Below, piece after piece: positions 1 through 7,155 of a stretch of DNA of 27,511 nt. The position numbers and the translations under genes are program-made. Each line of letters starts with the position of its first letter. Position 1 is the stretch's first letter. A model generated the notes under the pieces. It worked only from the letters and a program-made list of their open reading frames with translations. It was not told where the DNA came from and did not search any database. Origin of the DNA: Bacteroidales bacterium. GTDB lineage: Bacteria; Bacteroidota; Bacteroidia; Bacteroidales; Bacteroidaceae. The stretch is from NCBI GenBank assembly GCA_004555245.1, contig SFIS01000042.1, positions 1 to 27,511 of the forward strand, read 5' to 3'.

Positions 1-666
1 ATGGAGTCTATCTATTCACAGGCACTTTCAGGTGTCAATGAAACTCTTGCTACCATCCGTATGGCCCAGAAGGAGCACCCAGAACTTCTGCAGCATGTAA
101 CACTTGCTTCGTTTAGTGCTGGCGAACATTTCCTTAATCGCATCTATTCTGCTATGCCTATTGCAGAAGCTCGTAACATCACAAGAGAAGATTATCCTCT
201 TCTTGGTTGCACGGCTCTCTATGATGCTATGGGAACCTGTATCAGCGAACTCCAGCAGAAAGTAACTCATGACGACCGCGTGCTTGTTACTATCATAACT
301 GATGGCTACGAGAATGCTTCACGTACTTGGCGCGGAAAGCAAATCAAGTCACTGGTGGAAGAGCTTCGACAGATGGGCTGGACATTTACCTATATCGGAG
401 CTGACCAGGATGTAGAGAAAGTGGCAGGAGAGATAGGCGTTCAAAACTCTCTTTGTTTCTCTGCCAATGCAGAAGAGACACAAGCCATGTTTGCAAAGGA
501 GCGCAAGAGCCGCAGTAAGTTCTACAGCAAGATGTCCATGTGCTTGGCAGAAGAAGAACCTTGTGCATCTATGGTAGAAAGCAATGACTACTTCGTAGAT
601 GATGAGCCTAAGACTAATGAACCACAGAAAGGCGGTCTCTTGGGTAAACTGTTTTGTAAGAAATAA
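1..666 (+). CDS. vWA-domain protein, 5' end outside window
   Basis: The 221 visible residues form most of a von Willebrand factor A domain. MIDAS residues can be placed: Thr71 in GCTALYDAM and Asp101 in IITDGYENAS. The first MIDAS element, DxSxSM, is missing, and the visible protein starts MESIYSQALSGVNETL, which is what normally follows that motif. The ATG at base 1 is therefore probably the internal Met of DxSxSM, and the gene should extend upstream of the window. After the domain comes a charged tail (about 165-221) ending in a Gly/Lys-rich stretch. No signal peptide or membrane segment is visible in the part seen. vWA proteins of this size are usually cytoplasmic, metal-dependent protein-binding modules, often beside AAA ATPases, kinases or phosphatases. 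The next gene is 55 bp downstream on the same strand, and both are AT-rich, suggesting one transcription unit. Specific function unknown. Confidence 0.85.
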   Translation: MESIYSQALSGVNETLATIRMAQKEHPELLQHVTLASFSAGEHFLNRIYSAMPIAEARNITREDYPLLGCTALYDAMGTCISELQQKVTHDDRVLVTIITDGYENASRTWRGKQIKSLVEELRQMGWTFTYIGADQDVEKVAGEIGVQNSLCFSANAEETQAMFAKERKSRSKFYSKMSMCLAEEEPCASMVESNDYFVDDEPKTNEPQKGGLLGKLFCKK

Positions 667-676
667 TTATCAATCC

Positions 677-706
677 TACGCCGGCAAGTGAAATCTTGTC
701 GGCGTA
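677..706 (+). other. 12-bp hairpin between vWA gene and next gene
   Basis: Arms 677-688 (TACGCCGGCAAG) and 695-706 (CTTGTCGGCGTA) pair over 12 bp with one G-T wobble around a 6-nt loop. No T-run follows, so it looks more like an intergenic processing, attenuation or mRNA-stability structure than a standard intrinsic terminator. It is GC-rich inside an AT-rich locus. Confidence 0.5.
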
Positions 707-721
707 CAAACATAAAGATAT

Positions 722-2014
722 ATGGCAGTAAACAAAATACTATTCAGGGAATTACCATTTCTACCAGATTGTAATCAGGTGTTCTACATCGAAAATGGTT
801 ATGATGAAGTCGTTAATAACTTCATCTGTAGTCATTATTTTGATTTAAAATCCATGTTTAGCCGTATCGGTATGGATTTCTATTATCTGCCGTATCTTTT
901 GAGAGAACGTGATATAGAAGCAAAGGTTAGATACTATGCTCCATATCTTTCTCCCAAACAGCTTGTTCAGGAAGTACAAAGCAATGCCTTTGTTCCATAC
1001 ATTCCAGATTCAGAGATAAGAGCTTCCCTGAAACCTTCTTTTCTCTTTGAGGGAAAGCAGGAAGGGTATCTTGGTGATGTTAGATTTCTTGCTGTTACAT
1101 TTGATAGTCTAATAAACTCTACTGACGATATTATTGAGCAACTGATGCATCTTGTTATATCAACAAGAGAAGCATTTTATATAGAGCAACAAGAAGAAAG
1201 GCTTCAAGAATCGCGTCTTTTAGAGGCAGAGCACCACTCTATGTGTCGCAAACTTGAAGAGAATATGACATGTGAACCGTCTATGCCATGCCCAACGGCA
1301 GTGGAAGGATGGGACGACCATGTACAGGAAAGTAGAGTAACTGAAAAACGCGAGTCTCGTAAAAATAGAAAATCATCAAGCGAAACAGAGAGTTTACTTG
1401 GTCGCTTGATTAACCGATTTGGCAAGAGAGCCAATACCTGCTATGATAAAGCAGATGAAGAAGACGCTCCTTCAAAATCGCCAGAAGAGATTGAAGAGGA
1501 GCAAAGTCTTAAAGACACTGCAGAGATTCTTCGTGACCTAAGAATGACAGTTCAAAGGCTGCGACTTGAAGGAGTGTCATTGATGGCTATTCATGAATTT
1601 ATTGACAAGCAGGAACCTTTGTCTCGAATGATTATTACACCCGACTATAGAATCTTCCTTCCTGATTACAACAACATGGAGATTGAGATGGGAGCACTTC
1701 CTAAAGCCATCTATTTCTTGTATCTACGCTATTCAGAGGGCATTATATACAAGCACATGCCTGATCATTTCAGCGAATTGCTTAATATATATAAGCAACT
1801 TCGACCTAATACAGATGAAGCTCGACTCAACCTAACTATAACCAAAGTGGTCAATCCTTTGGGTAACGCACTGAACGAGAATATCGCACGTATCAGAAAA
1901 GCATTTGTAGAGAAGTTCGATGAACATCTTGCAAATAATTACATTGTATCAGGTGAACGTGGATTAGAATATTCTATCCCACTTGATAGAAACTTGATTA
2001 CGTGGGAAGAGTAA
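722..2014 (+). CDS. Protein of unknown function (430 aa), partner of vWA gene
   Basis: I do not recognise a named family. Three parts can be seen. Residues 1-155 are a folded-looking, aromatic-rich region (FYIENGYDEV, MDFYYLPYLLRERD). Residues about 156-270 are a charged, low-complexity, probably coiled or disordered linker rich in Glu, Arg and Ser. Residues 271-430 form a compact C-terminal module containing ALPKAIYFLYLRYSEGI, NALNENIARIRKAF and GERGLEYSIPLDRNLITWEE. From memory, a similar C-terminal module recurs in uncharacterised Bacteroidetes proteins, sometimes with other N-terminal regions; this was not checked. There is no signal peptide or transmembrane helix, so it is probably cytoplasmic. 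The ATG at 722 is the first start after the intergenic hairpin. Composition is AT-rich (sampled lines about 33-40% GC) compared with 50-60% in the housekeeping genes to the right, hinting at horizontal acquisition together with the vWA gene. Confidence 0.8.
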   Translation: MAVNKILFRELPFLPDCNQVFYIENGYDEVVNNFICSHYFDLKSMFSRIGMDFYYLPYLLRERDIEAKVRYYAPYLSPKQLVQEVQSNAFVPYIPDSEIRASLKPSFLFEGKQEGYLGDVRFLAVTFDSLINSTDDIIEQLMHLVISTREAFYIEQQEERLQESRLLEAEHHSMCRKLEENMTCEPSMPCPTAVEGWDDHVQESRVTEKRESRKNRKSSSETESLLGRLINRFGKRANTCYDKADEEDAPSKSPEEIEEEQSLKDTAEILRDLRMTVQRLRLEGVSLMAIHEFIDKQEPLSRMIITPDYRIFLPDYNNMEIEMGALPKAIYFLYLRYSEGIIYKHMPDHFSELLNIYKQLRPNTDEARLNLTITKVVNPLGNALNENIARIRKAFVEKFDEHLANNYIVSGERGLEYSIPLDRNLITWEE

Positions 2015-2054
2015 CCATATATAAAAAGAGAATATATAATAGACAAAGAAGTAA

Positions 2055-2290
2055 TAATGCATTTTATATTCAAGAGGTTTCCTGTCATCCACATCGGTGT
2101 TATCATAAAGTTGGGCAATTCTCCCTTCTCGTTGCATATCAGGTGAAGCTTGAATCCAAAGAACCAGCCATGGAGCATTTGCCCCTTTGTGCGATGCCCT
2201 TGAATGTCTTGTGCATATTGATCCCCTGATTCTTGCATACACGCAGAGGGGTGCTGTCCACAAAGCTGATGCTGAACAGCGTAAGCATAC
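2055..2290 (-). pseudogene. IS982-like transposase fragment, frameshifted
   Basis: Reading the minus strand from about 2290 downward gives ISFVDSTPLRVCKNQ, MHKTFKGIAQRGKCSM, then GWFFGFKLHLICNEKGELPN with FMITP, then DVDDRKPLEYKM. Each piece sits in a different frame. Joined, they match the central DDE region of IS982-family transposases (FVDSTPL; GWFFGFKLHL; NFMxTPGNVDDR) as I remember them. Small deletions near 2170 (one base lost between SM and GWF) and near 2095 (within the expected PGNVDD) break the frame. Both gene ends are missing: about 80 residues remain of the roughly 290 expected. No terminal inverted repeats were found. This fragment fills most of the gap between the convergent genes ending at 2014 and 2348. 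Confidence 0.75.
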
Positions 2291-2347
2291 CAAACCCGGC
2301 GGAGGAAAGATAAGGCGGTGAACGGATGCCCGGAGAAGTCAGGGAGG

Positions 2348-3169
2348 CTATCTCACCGTGATGTGGAAGCAGCCTTGTTTCACCTCGTATTTCACATAGC
2401 ATCGACCGTTGTCGCGCATGTCGCGCAACACCTCGGAGAGCACCCATTTCAACGTGTCGTTGCGTACGGCACGACGCGGGGCGGCATCGGGCGGCGAGAC
2501 GGTGACGTAGCGGTTGTAGCAGATATCGACGGTGGTGCCGAAGAGATGGCAGGAGTTCTCGGTGGCATTGCCGTTGCGTGTCTTCAGATGAGAGATGTCG
2601 TCGCGTGTGCGCAACGCACTGGTGACGATAATCTTATGGAGGGGGATGCCTTTCACATACAGCGAATCGAAGAAATTCCTGCCGATGTCATTGAGAAGAC
2701 ATGAGGCGCGGGGCACGAGGTAGGGAATGCTCTGACGCAGGTTGTCAACATCATAGTATGGATTGGCGCCGATATACACCAGACCGGACTTCGCCTTCTC
2801 TGCCTCGTCGCGGCTTTCAACTGCCTTTATGCCCCAGCGGGTGGCAGAGGCGTAGTGTACGCTCTGGCTGTCGGGGAAGGTCTTCTGAAAATGCGGCACG
2901 CTATAGATGGGATGCGGGATGTTGCGGAAGCGCCCTGTGCCACGATCAGAGGAAGAAGAAGCGGCTGCGGGCGAGGGGCTTGCCGAGGGAATGCTGCAAC
3001 GGACGATGTCGGAGGTGGTGAGGGTGTCGGAGGTGGTGAGGGTGTCGGACGATGAGGAGGGAGAGGCGGACGAATGCGACACTACGCCGGGACAGGCGCA
3101 GCGGAAGAGGGCAAGGATGATGACAACGAATCCGAAAATGTGCAAATATCTGTCTTTTGAAACTTTCAT
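2348..3169 (-). CDS. Exported protein, DUF5715-like with M15-type zinc motif
   Basis: 273 residues. The N-terminus MKVSKDRYLHIFGFVVIILAL is a signal peptide or anchor; the Cys at 24 and 26 suggest a lipoprotein, but the lipobox is not canonical. Residues about 30-78 are a Ser/Thr/Asp-rich linker containing a duplicated DTLTTS. The folded part carries SALRTRDD (184-191), SCHLFGTTVDI (206-216) and a terminal CFHITV. This order (S-x-x-R; H-x6-D; late His) resembles the zinc site of M15 / VanY-like D-Ala-D-Ala peptidases, with His208, Asp215 and His269 as candidate ligands. From memory it belongs to a Bacteroidales family listed as DUF5715. A role in peptidoglycan trimming is inferred, not shown. 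The gene is GC-rich (sampled above 60%) and is divergent from phoH across an 88-bp promoter region. Confidence 0.75.
   Translation of the reverse strand: MKVSKDRYLHIFGFVVIILALFRCACPGVVSHSSASPSSSSDTLTTSDTLTTSDIVRCSIPSASPSPAAASSSSDRGTGRFRNIPHPIYSVPHFQKTFPDSQSVHYASATRWGIKAVESRDEAEKAKSGLVYIGANPYYDVDNLRQSIPYLVPRASCLLNDIGRNFFDSLYVKGIPLHKIIVTSALRTRDDISHLKTRNGNATENSCHLFGTTVDICYNRYVTVSPPDAAPRRAVRNDTLKWVLSEVLRDMRDNGRCYVKYEVKQGCFHITVR
3008..3049 (-). repeat. 18-bp tandem duplication inside linker
   Basis: Two perfect 18-bp copies (3008-3025 and 3026-3043) plus six further bases. They encode the repeated DTLTTS of the linker in the DUF5715-like protein. An in-frame unit in a disordered linker is a likely site of slippage-driven length change between strains. 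Confidence 0.85.
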
Positions 3170-3194
3170 GATGTTTTTTTTCTGATTTGGCGCA

Positions 3195-3202
3195 CAAAGT
3201 TA
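3195..3202 (-). promoter_or_regulatory. -7 box for DUF5715-like gene
   Basis: The minus strand reads TAACTTTG, a perfect TAnnTTTG element, 26 bases upstream of the ATG at 3169. No TTG occurs at the expected -33 distance, so the promoter is incomplete or weak. Confidence 0.5.
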
Positions 3203-3212
3203 TGAAAAAACA

Positions 3213-3242
3213 TTGGAATATGAAAACCTTTTTGTAATTTTG
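3213..3242 (+). promoter_or_regulatory. Bacteroidetes promoter for phoH
   Basis: TTG at 3213-3215, a 19-bp spacer, and TAATTTTG at 3235-3242 match the Bacteroidetes primary-sigma consensus (TTG / 19-21 bp / TAnnTTTG). It points right and should start transcription near 3249, shortly before the GTG start at 3258. A start codon placed at TTG 3213 would fall on the -33 element itself. Confidence 0.75.
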
Positions 3243-3257
3243 CAAAAATTTTTTTCA

Positions 3258-4211
3258 GTGATAGAGAAACATATCATATTGGATGACATTGACCCCGTGA
3301 TGTTTTACGGGGTGAACAACTCTCATCTCCAAATCCTCAAGTCTCTTTATCCGAAACTCCGCATCACAGCGAGGGGAAATGTAATGAGGATTCTGGGAGA
3401 CGAAGAGGAGCTGGCGATGTGTGACGAGAACATAGAACGCCTGAAGCAACATCTCAACAAATACAACTCCATAACAGAGGAGGACATCATAGACATAATT
3501 AAGGGCGGGAAGGCGAAGGCCGACGGCGTTAAGGGTGCCGTGGTGTACAACATCTCGGGACATCCCGTCAAGAGCCGCTCCGCGCATCAGCAGATGCTGG
3601 TTGACGCTTTCCGGGAGAAGGACATGATGTTCGCAGTAGGTCCGGCGGGAACGGGCAAGACCTATCTCTCGATAGCACTGGCAGTGAAGGCACTGAAGGA
3701 GAAAGAGGTGAAGCGCATCATCCTCTCGCGTCCCGCTGTGGAAGCCGGAGAGAAACTGGGATTCCTGCCGGGTGACATGAAAGAGAAAATCGACCCGTAT
3801 CTGCAACCGCTCTACGACGCTCTCGAAGACATGATACCGGCGGCGAAACTGCAGGAGATGATGGAGAGACACGTCATACAGATAGCGCCCCTGGCTTTCA
3901 TGCGAGGAAGGACACTGAACGACGCCGTAGTGATTCTGGACGAGGCGCAGAACACCACCACGGCACAGATAAAGATGTTTCTGACACGCATGGGATGGAA
4001 CACAAAGATGATAATAACGGGCGACCTCACACAGATAGACCTGCCGCGCAACACGAAATCGGGGCTGGCAGAGGCTCTCGACATCCTGAAAGACATAAAT
4101 GAGATAGCCGTCATTCGCATGGACGCGAAAGACATCGTAAGACATAAACTTGTGACAAGAATCGTAAACGCATTTGACAAATATGACAATGAAAGCATTA
4201 ACCAGAACTGA
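3258..4211 (+). CDS. phoH: PhoH-like P-loop ATPase
   Basis: PhoH-family ATPase of 317 residues, cytoplasmic. The family is linked to phosphate-starvation regulons in some bacteria and to RNA metabolism, but its biochemical job is not settled. Walker A GPAGTGKT is at residues 128-135 and Walker B VVILDEAQN at 224-232. The signature MRGRTLNDAVVILDEAQ is unmistakable, as are LSRPAVEAGEKLGFLPGD and the late TGDLTQIDLP. The region before the P-loop (about 1-75) looks like the usual small KH-like N-terminal domain. The frame is open back to TTG 3213, but that codon belongs to the promoter. GTG 3258 gives the N-terminus VIEKHIILDDIDPVMFYGVN, which fits family members. The gene overlaps purC by 23 bp, so the two are translationally linked. 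Confidence 0.93.
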   Translation: MIEKHIILDDIDPVMFYGVNNSHLQILKSLYPKLRITARGNVMRILGDEEELAMCDENIERLKQHLNKYNSITEEDIIDIIKGGKAKADGVKGAVVYNISGHPVKSRSAHQQMLVDAFREKDMMFAVGPAGTGKTYLSIALAVKALKEKEVKRIILSRPAVEAGEKLGFLPGDMKEKIDPYLQPLYDALEDMIPAAKLQEMMERHVIQIAPLAFMRGRTLNDAVVILDEAQNTTTAQIKMFLTRMGWNTKMIITGDLTQIDLPRNTKSGLAEALDILKDINEIAVIRMDAKDIVRHKLVTRIVNAFDKYDNESINQN

Positions 4212-5139
4212 TTTCAACTTCCCGGGACAGAAGAGTGTCTATCACGGAAAAGTACGTGACGTGTACAACATCGACGACGACATCCTTGTAATGGTGGCAA
4301 GCGACCGAATCTCTGCATTCGACGTCATACTGCCGAAGGGCATCCCTTTCAAGGGACAGGTGCTCAACCAGATTGCGGCGAGAATGCTTGACGCAACAAA
4401 AGACATCTGCCCCAACTGGAAACTCGCCACGCCAGACCCGCAGGTGACCGTAGGACTTGCCTGCGAGGGATTCAGGGTGGAGATGATAATACGCGGCATA
4501 CTGACCGGATCGGCATGGCGCGAATACAAAAGCGGCGTAAGGGAGATATGCGGCGTCAGACTGCCTGACGGAATGAAAGAGAACCAAAGGTTTGAAGAAC
4601 CTATCATCACACCGACGACAAAGGCTGACGAAGGACATGACGTGAACATCTCGAAAGAGGAGATAATAGCACAGGGGCTCGTCTCGGCAGAAGACTATGC
4701 CGTGATGGAGGACTATACACGCAAGCTTTTCAGAAGAGGACAGGAGATCGCAGAGAAACAGGGGCTGATTCTCGTAGATACGAAATATGAATTCGGAAAA
4801 CGTGACGGAAAGGTTTATCTCATCGACGAGATACACACTCCGGATTCCTCAAGATATTTCTATGCAGACGGATATGAGGAGAAATTCGAGAAGGGCGAGC
4901 CGCAAAGACAGCTGTCGAAGGAGTTTGTGCGCCAATGGCTCATAGAACACGACTTCATGAACGAGCCCGGACAGACAATGCCGGAAATAACGGACGAATA
5001 TGCCGGGAGCGTGGCTGAGAGATACATCGAACTGTACGAGCACATCGTAGGCGAGAAATTCGACAGGACACAGGAGACGGATGATATCAACGCACGCATC
5101 GAGCGCAACGTGACCGAATGGCTCGCTGCAAGAAAATGA
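4189..5139 (+). CDS. purC: SAICAR synthase (PurC)
   Basis: Phosphoribosylaminoimidazole-succinocarboxamide synthase, which joins CAIR and aspartate using ATP in de novo purine synthesis. 316 residues from ATG 4189. Family motifs visible: HGKVRDVY near the N-terminus, DRISAFDVILPKGIPFKGQ, the substrate loop GSAWREYKSGVREICG, LVDTKYEFGK and DEIHTPDSSRYF. The length fits the longer Bacteroidetes/eukaryote-like PurC rather than the roughly 237-residue E. coli form. The frame is open from TTG 4174, with ATGs at 4183 and 4189; 4189 (MKALTRTDFNFPGQ) was chosen because it agrees with the usual N-terminus. The start lies inside the end of phoH, and aroE begins 10 bp after the stop, so phoH-purC-aroE looks like one operon. 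Confidence 0.95.
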   Translation: MKALTRTDFNFPGQKSVYHGKVRDVYNIDDDILVMVASDRISAFDVILPKGIPFKGQVLNQIAARMLDATKDICPNWKLATPDPQVTVGLACEGFRVEMIIRGILTGSAWREYKSGVREICGVRLPDGMKENQRFEEPIITPTTKADEGHDVNISKEEIIAQGLVSAEDYAVMEDYTRKLFRRGQEIAEKQGLILVDTKYEFGKRDGKVYLIDEIHTPDSSRYFYADGYEEKFEKGEPQRQLSKEFVRQWLIEHDFMNEPGQTMPEITDEYAGSVAERYIELYEHIVGEKFDRTQETDDINARIERNVTEWLAARK

Positions 5140-5149
5140 TTTGGCTGTT

Positions 5150-5896
5150 ATGGACAAATATGGTATAATAGGCAAACCGCTGGGACACTCGTTCTCGCCG
5201 GATTTCTTCAACCAGAAATTCAAGTGCGAGAACATTGATGCCGTATATGAGAAATACGAGCTGCCGCAAATTGACGCACTGCCAGAAGTTCTGGATTCAA
5301 ACCCGGAACTGAGAGGGCTGAATGTCACGATACCCTACAAGCAGGCTGTCATGAACTACCTCGACGAGGTGAGCGAAGAGGCGCGCGCAATAGGTGCGGT
5401 CAATGTGGTGAGAGTTACTCACCAGGGCAACAAAATACACATGAAGGGTTTCAACAGCGATGTGATTGGTTTCACACGGTCTATAGAACCGCTTTTGGAG
5501 AAACATCACAAGAAAGCCCTCATACTCGGTACGGGAGGGGCATCGCACGCCATAGAATACGGACTGAGGAAACTCGGGCTGGAAACGCTGAAAGTGAGCC
5601 GCAGCGAGAAACATGACACGATAAGGTATGAGAACATCACGGCGGATGTCGTGCGGGAATACAACGTCATTGTCAACTGCACACCGGTGGGAATGTACCC
5701 GCATACGGAAGACTGCCCGCAACTGCCATATTCTGCCATGGACAGCCATAACCTGCTGTATGACCTGATATACAACCCCGACGAGACGATGTTCATGAAG
5801 AAAGGCAAAAGCTACGGAGCGGCAGTGAAAAACGGACTTGAGATGCTGCTGCTGCAGGCATACGCCTCGTGGGAGTTTTGGAATTCAGCAGAATGA
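5150..5896 (+). CDS. aroE: Shikimate dehydrogenase (AroE)
   Basis: NADP-dependent reduction of 3-dehydroshikimate to shikimate in aromatic amino acid synthesis. 248 residues. The substrate side shows GHSFSPDFFN (Ser pair, 12-21) and LNVTIPYK with catalytic Lys64. FNSDVIGF carries the partner Asp104. The NADP loop is GTGGASHA (127-134), followed by a short beta strand; CTPVGM and GLEMLLLQA complete the signature. ATG 5150 was preferred to the upstream TTG 5141 because MDKYGIIGKPLGHSFSP matches the family N-terminus. It is somewhat shorter than the E. coli enzyme (272), which is usual for Bacteroidetes. It follows purC closely, and purM starts 64 bp downstream. Confidence 0.95.
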   Translation: MDKYGIIGKPLGHSFSPDFFNQKFKCENIDAVYEKYELPQIDALPEVLDSNPELRGLNVTIPYKQAVMNYLDEVSEEARAIGAVNVVRVTHQGNKIHMKGFNSDVIGFTRSIEPLLEKHHKKALILGTGGASHAIEYGLRKLGLETLKVSRSEKHDTIRYENITADVVREYNVIVNCTPVGMYPHTEDCPQLPYSAMDSHNLLYDLIYNPDETMFMKKGKSYGAAVKNGLEMLLLQAYASWEFWNSAE

Positions 5897-5960
5897 TATG
5901 TATTAGTTGTCTTGTCAACTGAAAAGAACCACCTCGTCAACTTATTTAATATATAAAGAA

Positions 5961-7124
5961 ATGAACAACCGTTATATGATGCGTGGCGTGTCAGCTGCCA
6001 AAGAAGATGTGCACAACGCTATCAAGAATATTGACAAGGGAATATTCCCGCAGGCATTCTGCAAAATAATTCCTGACGTGTTGGGCGGCGACCCGGAATA
6101 CTGCAACATCATGCATGCTGACGGCGCCGGCACGAAATCCAGTCTTGCCTATATGTACTGGAAGGAGACGGGCGACCTGAACGTATGGAAAGGTATAGCA
6201 CAGGACGCCATCGTGATGAACACCGACGACCTGCTGTGTGTGGGGGCGGTAGATAACATCCTCGTATCAAGCACCATCGGCAGAAACAAGATGCTCGTGC
6301 CGGGAGAGGTGATCTCTGCCATCATCAACGGTACGGACGAGCTGCTGCAGAGTATGCGCGAGATGGGCATCGGCATATATCCCACCGGCGGAGAGACAGC
6401 TGACGTGGGAGACCTCGTCAGGACTATCATCGTCGATTCTACTGTAACATGCAGAATGAAACGCAGCGATGTCATTGACAACGCGAACATCAGACCGGGA
6501 GATGTCATCGTGGGACTGTCGTCAACAGGACAGGCTACATACGAGACTTCGTACAACGGCGGAATGGGAAGCAACGGACTGACATCGGCAAGACATGATG
6601 TGTTTGCGAAGTATCTCGCAGAGAAATATCCCGAGAGCTTCGACCATGCCGTGCCCGACGAACTCGTATATAGCGGGAAATACAAACTCACGGACGAGGT
6701 GGAAGACGCTCCGCTCGACGCCGGGAAACTCGTGCTCTCGCCGACAAGGACTTACGCACCCGTCATCAGACGTGTGCTCGACGAGATGAGGAAAGACATT
6801 CACGGCATGGTGCACTGCACCGGAGGCGCACAGACAAAAGTGCTGCACTTCGTCTCGGACAACTGCCGTGTAGTGAAGGACAATATGTTCCCTGTGCCGC
6901 CTCTGTTCAGAGCCATACACGAGTGCTCGCAGACAGACTGGCATGAGATGTACCAGGTCTTCAACATGGGACACAGAATGGAGATATACGTCAGTCCGGA
7001 GAATGCGGAAAAAGTAATCGAAACAAGCAAATCGTTCAACATCGACGCCCGGATTGTAGGACATATCGAAGAAGGAAGGAAATCTCTGACCATCATGTCG
7101 GAGTTCGGAACATTCGAGTATTGA
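5961..7124 (+). CDS. purM: AIR synthase (PurM), phosphoribosylformylglycinamidine cyclo-ligase
   Basis: ATP-dependent closure of FGAM to aminoimidazole ribonucleotide, the fifth step of purine synthesis. 387 residues from ATG 5961, preceded by AAAGAA. Typical pieces are RYMMRGVSAAKEDV, HADGAGTKSSLAYMYW, MNTDDLLCVGA, PTGGETADVGD, GMGSNGLTSARHDVF, SPTRTYAPV and GMVHCTGGAQTKV. The protein is longer than the E. coli enzyme (345) in the way seen across Bacteroidetes. The frame extends back to TTG 5907, but the extra 18 residues look like untranslated leader (MSCQLKRTTSSTY) and the conserved part begins just after 5961. It works in the same pathway as purC two genes upstream, though the purine steps between them are encoded elsewhere. 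Confidence 0.95.
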   Translation: MNNRYMMRGVSAAKEDVHNAIKNIDKGIFPQAFCKIIPDVLGGDPEYCNIMHADGAGTKSSLAYMYWKETGDLNVWKGIAQDAIVMNTDDLLCVGAVDNILVSSTIGRNKMLVPGEVISAIINGTDELLQSMREMGIGIYPTGGETADVGDLVRTIIVDSTVTCRMKRSDVIDNANIRPGDVIVGLSSTGQATYETSYNGGMGSNGLTSARHDVFAKYLAEKYPESFDHAVPDELVYSGKYKLTDEVEDAPLDAGKLVLSPTRTYAPVIRRVLDEMRKDIHGMVHCTGGAQTKVLHFVSDNCRVVKDNMFPVPPLFRAIHECSQTDWHEMYQVFNMGHRMEIYVSPENAEKVIETSKSFNIDARIVGHIEEGRKSLTIMSEFGTFEY

Positions 7125-7155
7125 TACCGACATCTGAAACACAACAAACCAACGC

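Noticed and set aside
3255..4217. 320-residue open frame antisense to phoH
   Set aside because: It lies entirely under a clear PhoH gene, has no family motif and its length is explained by GC-rich third positions on the opposite strand.
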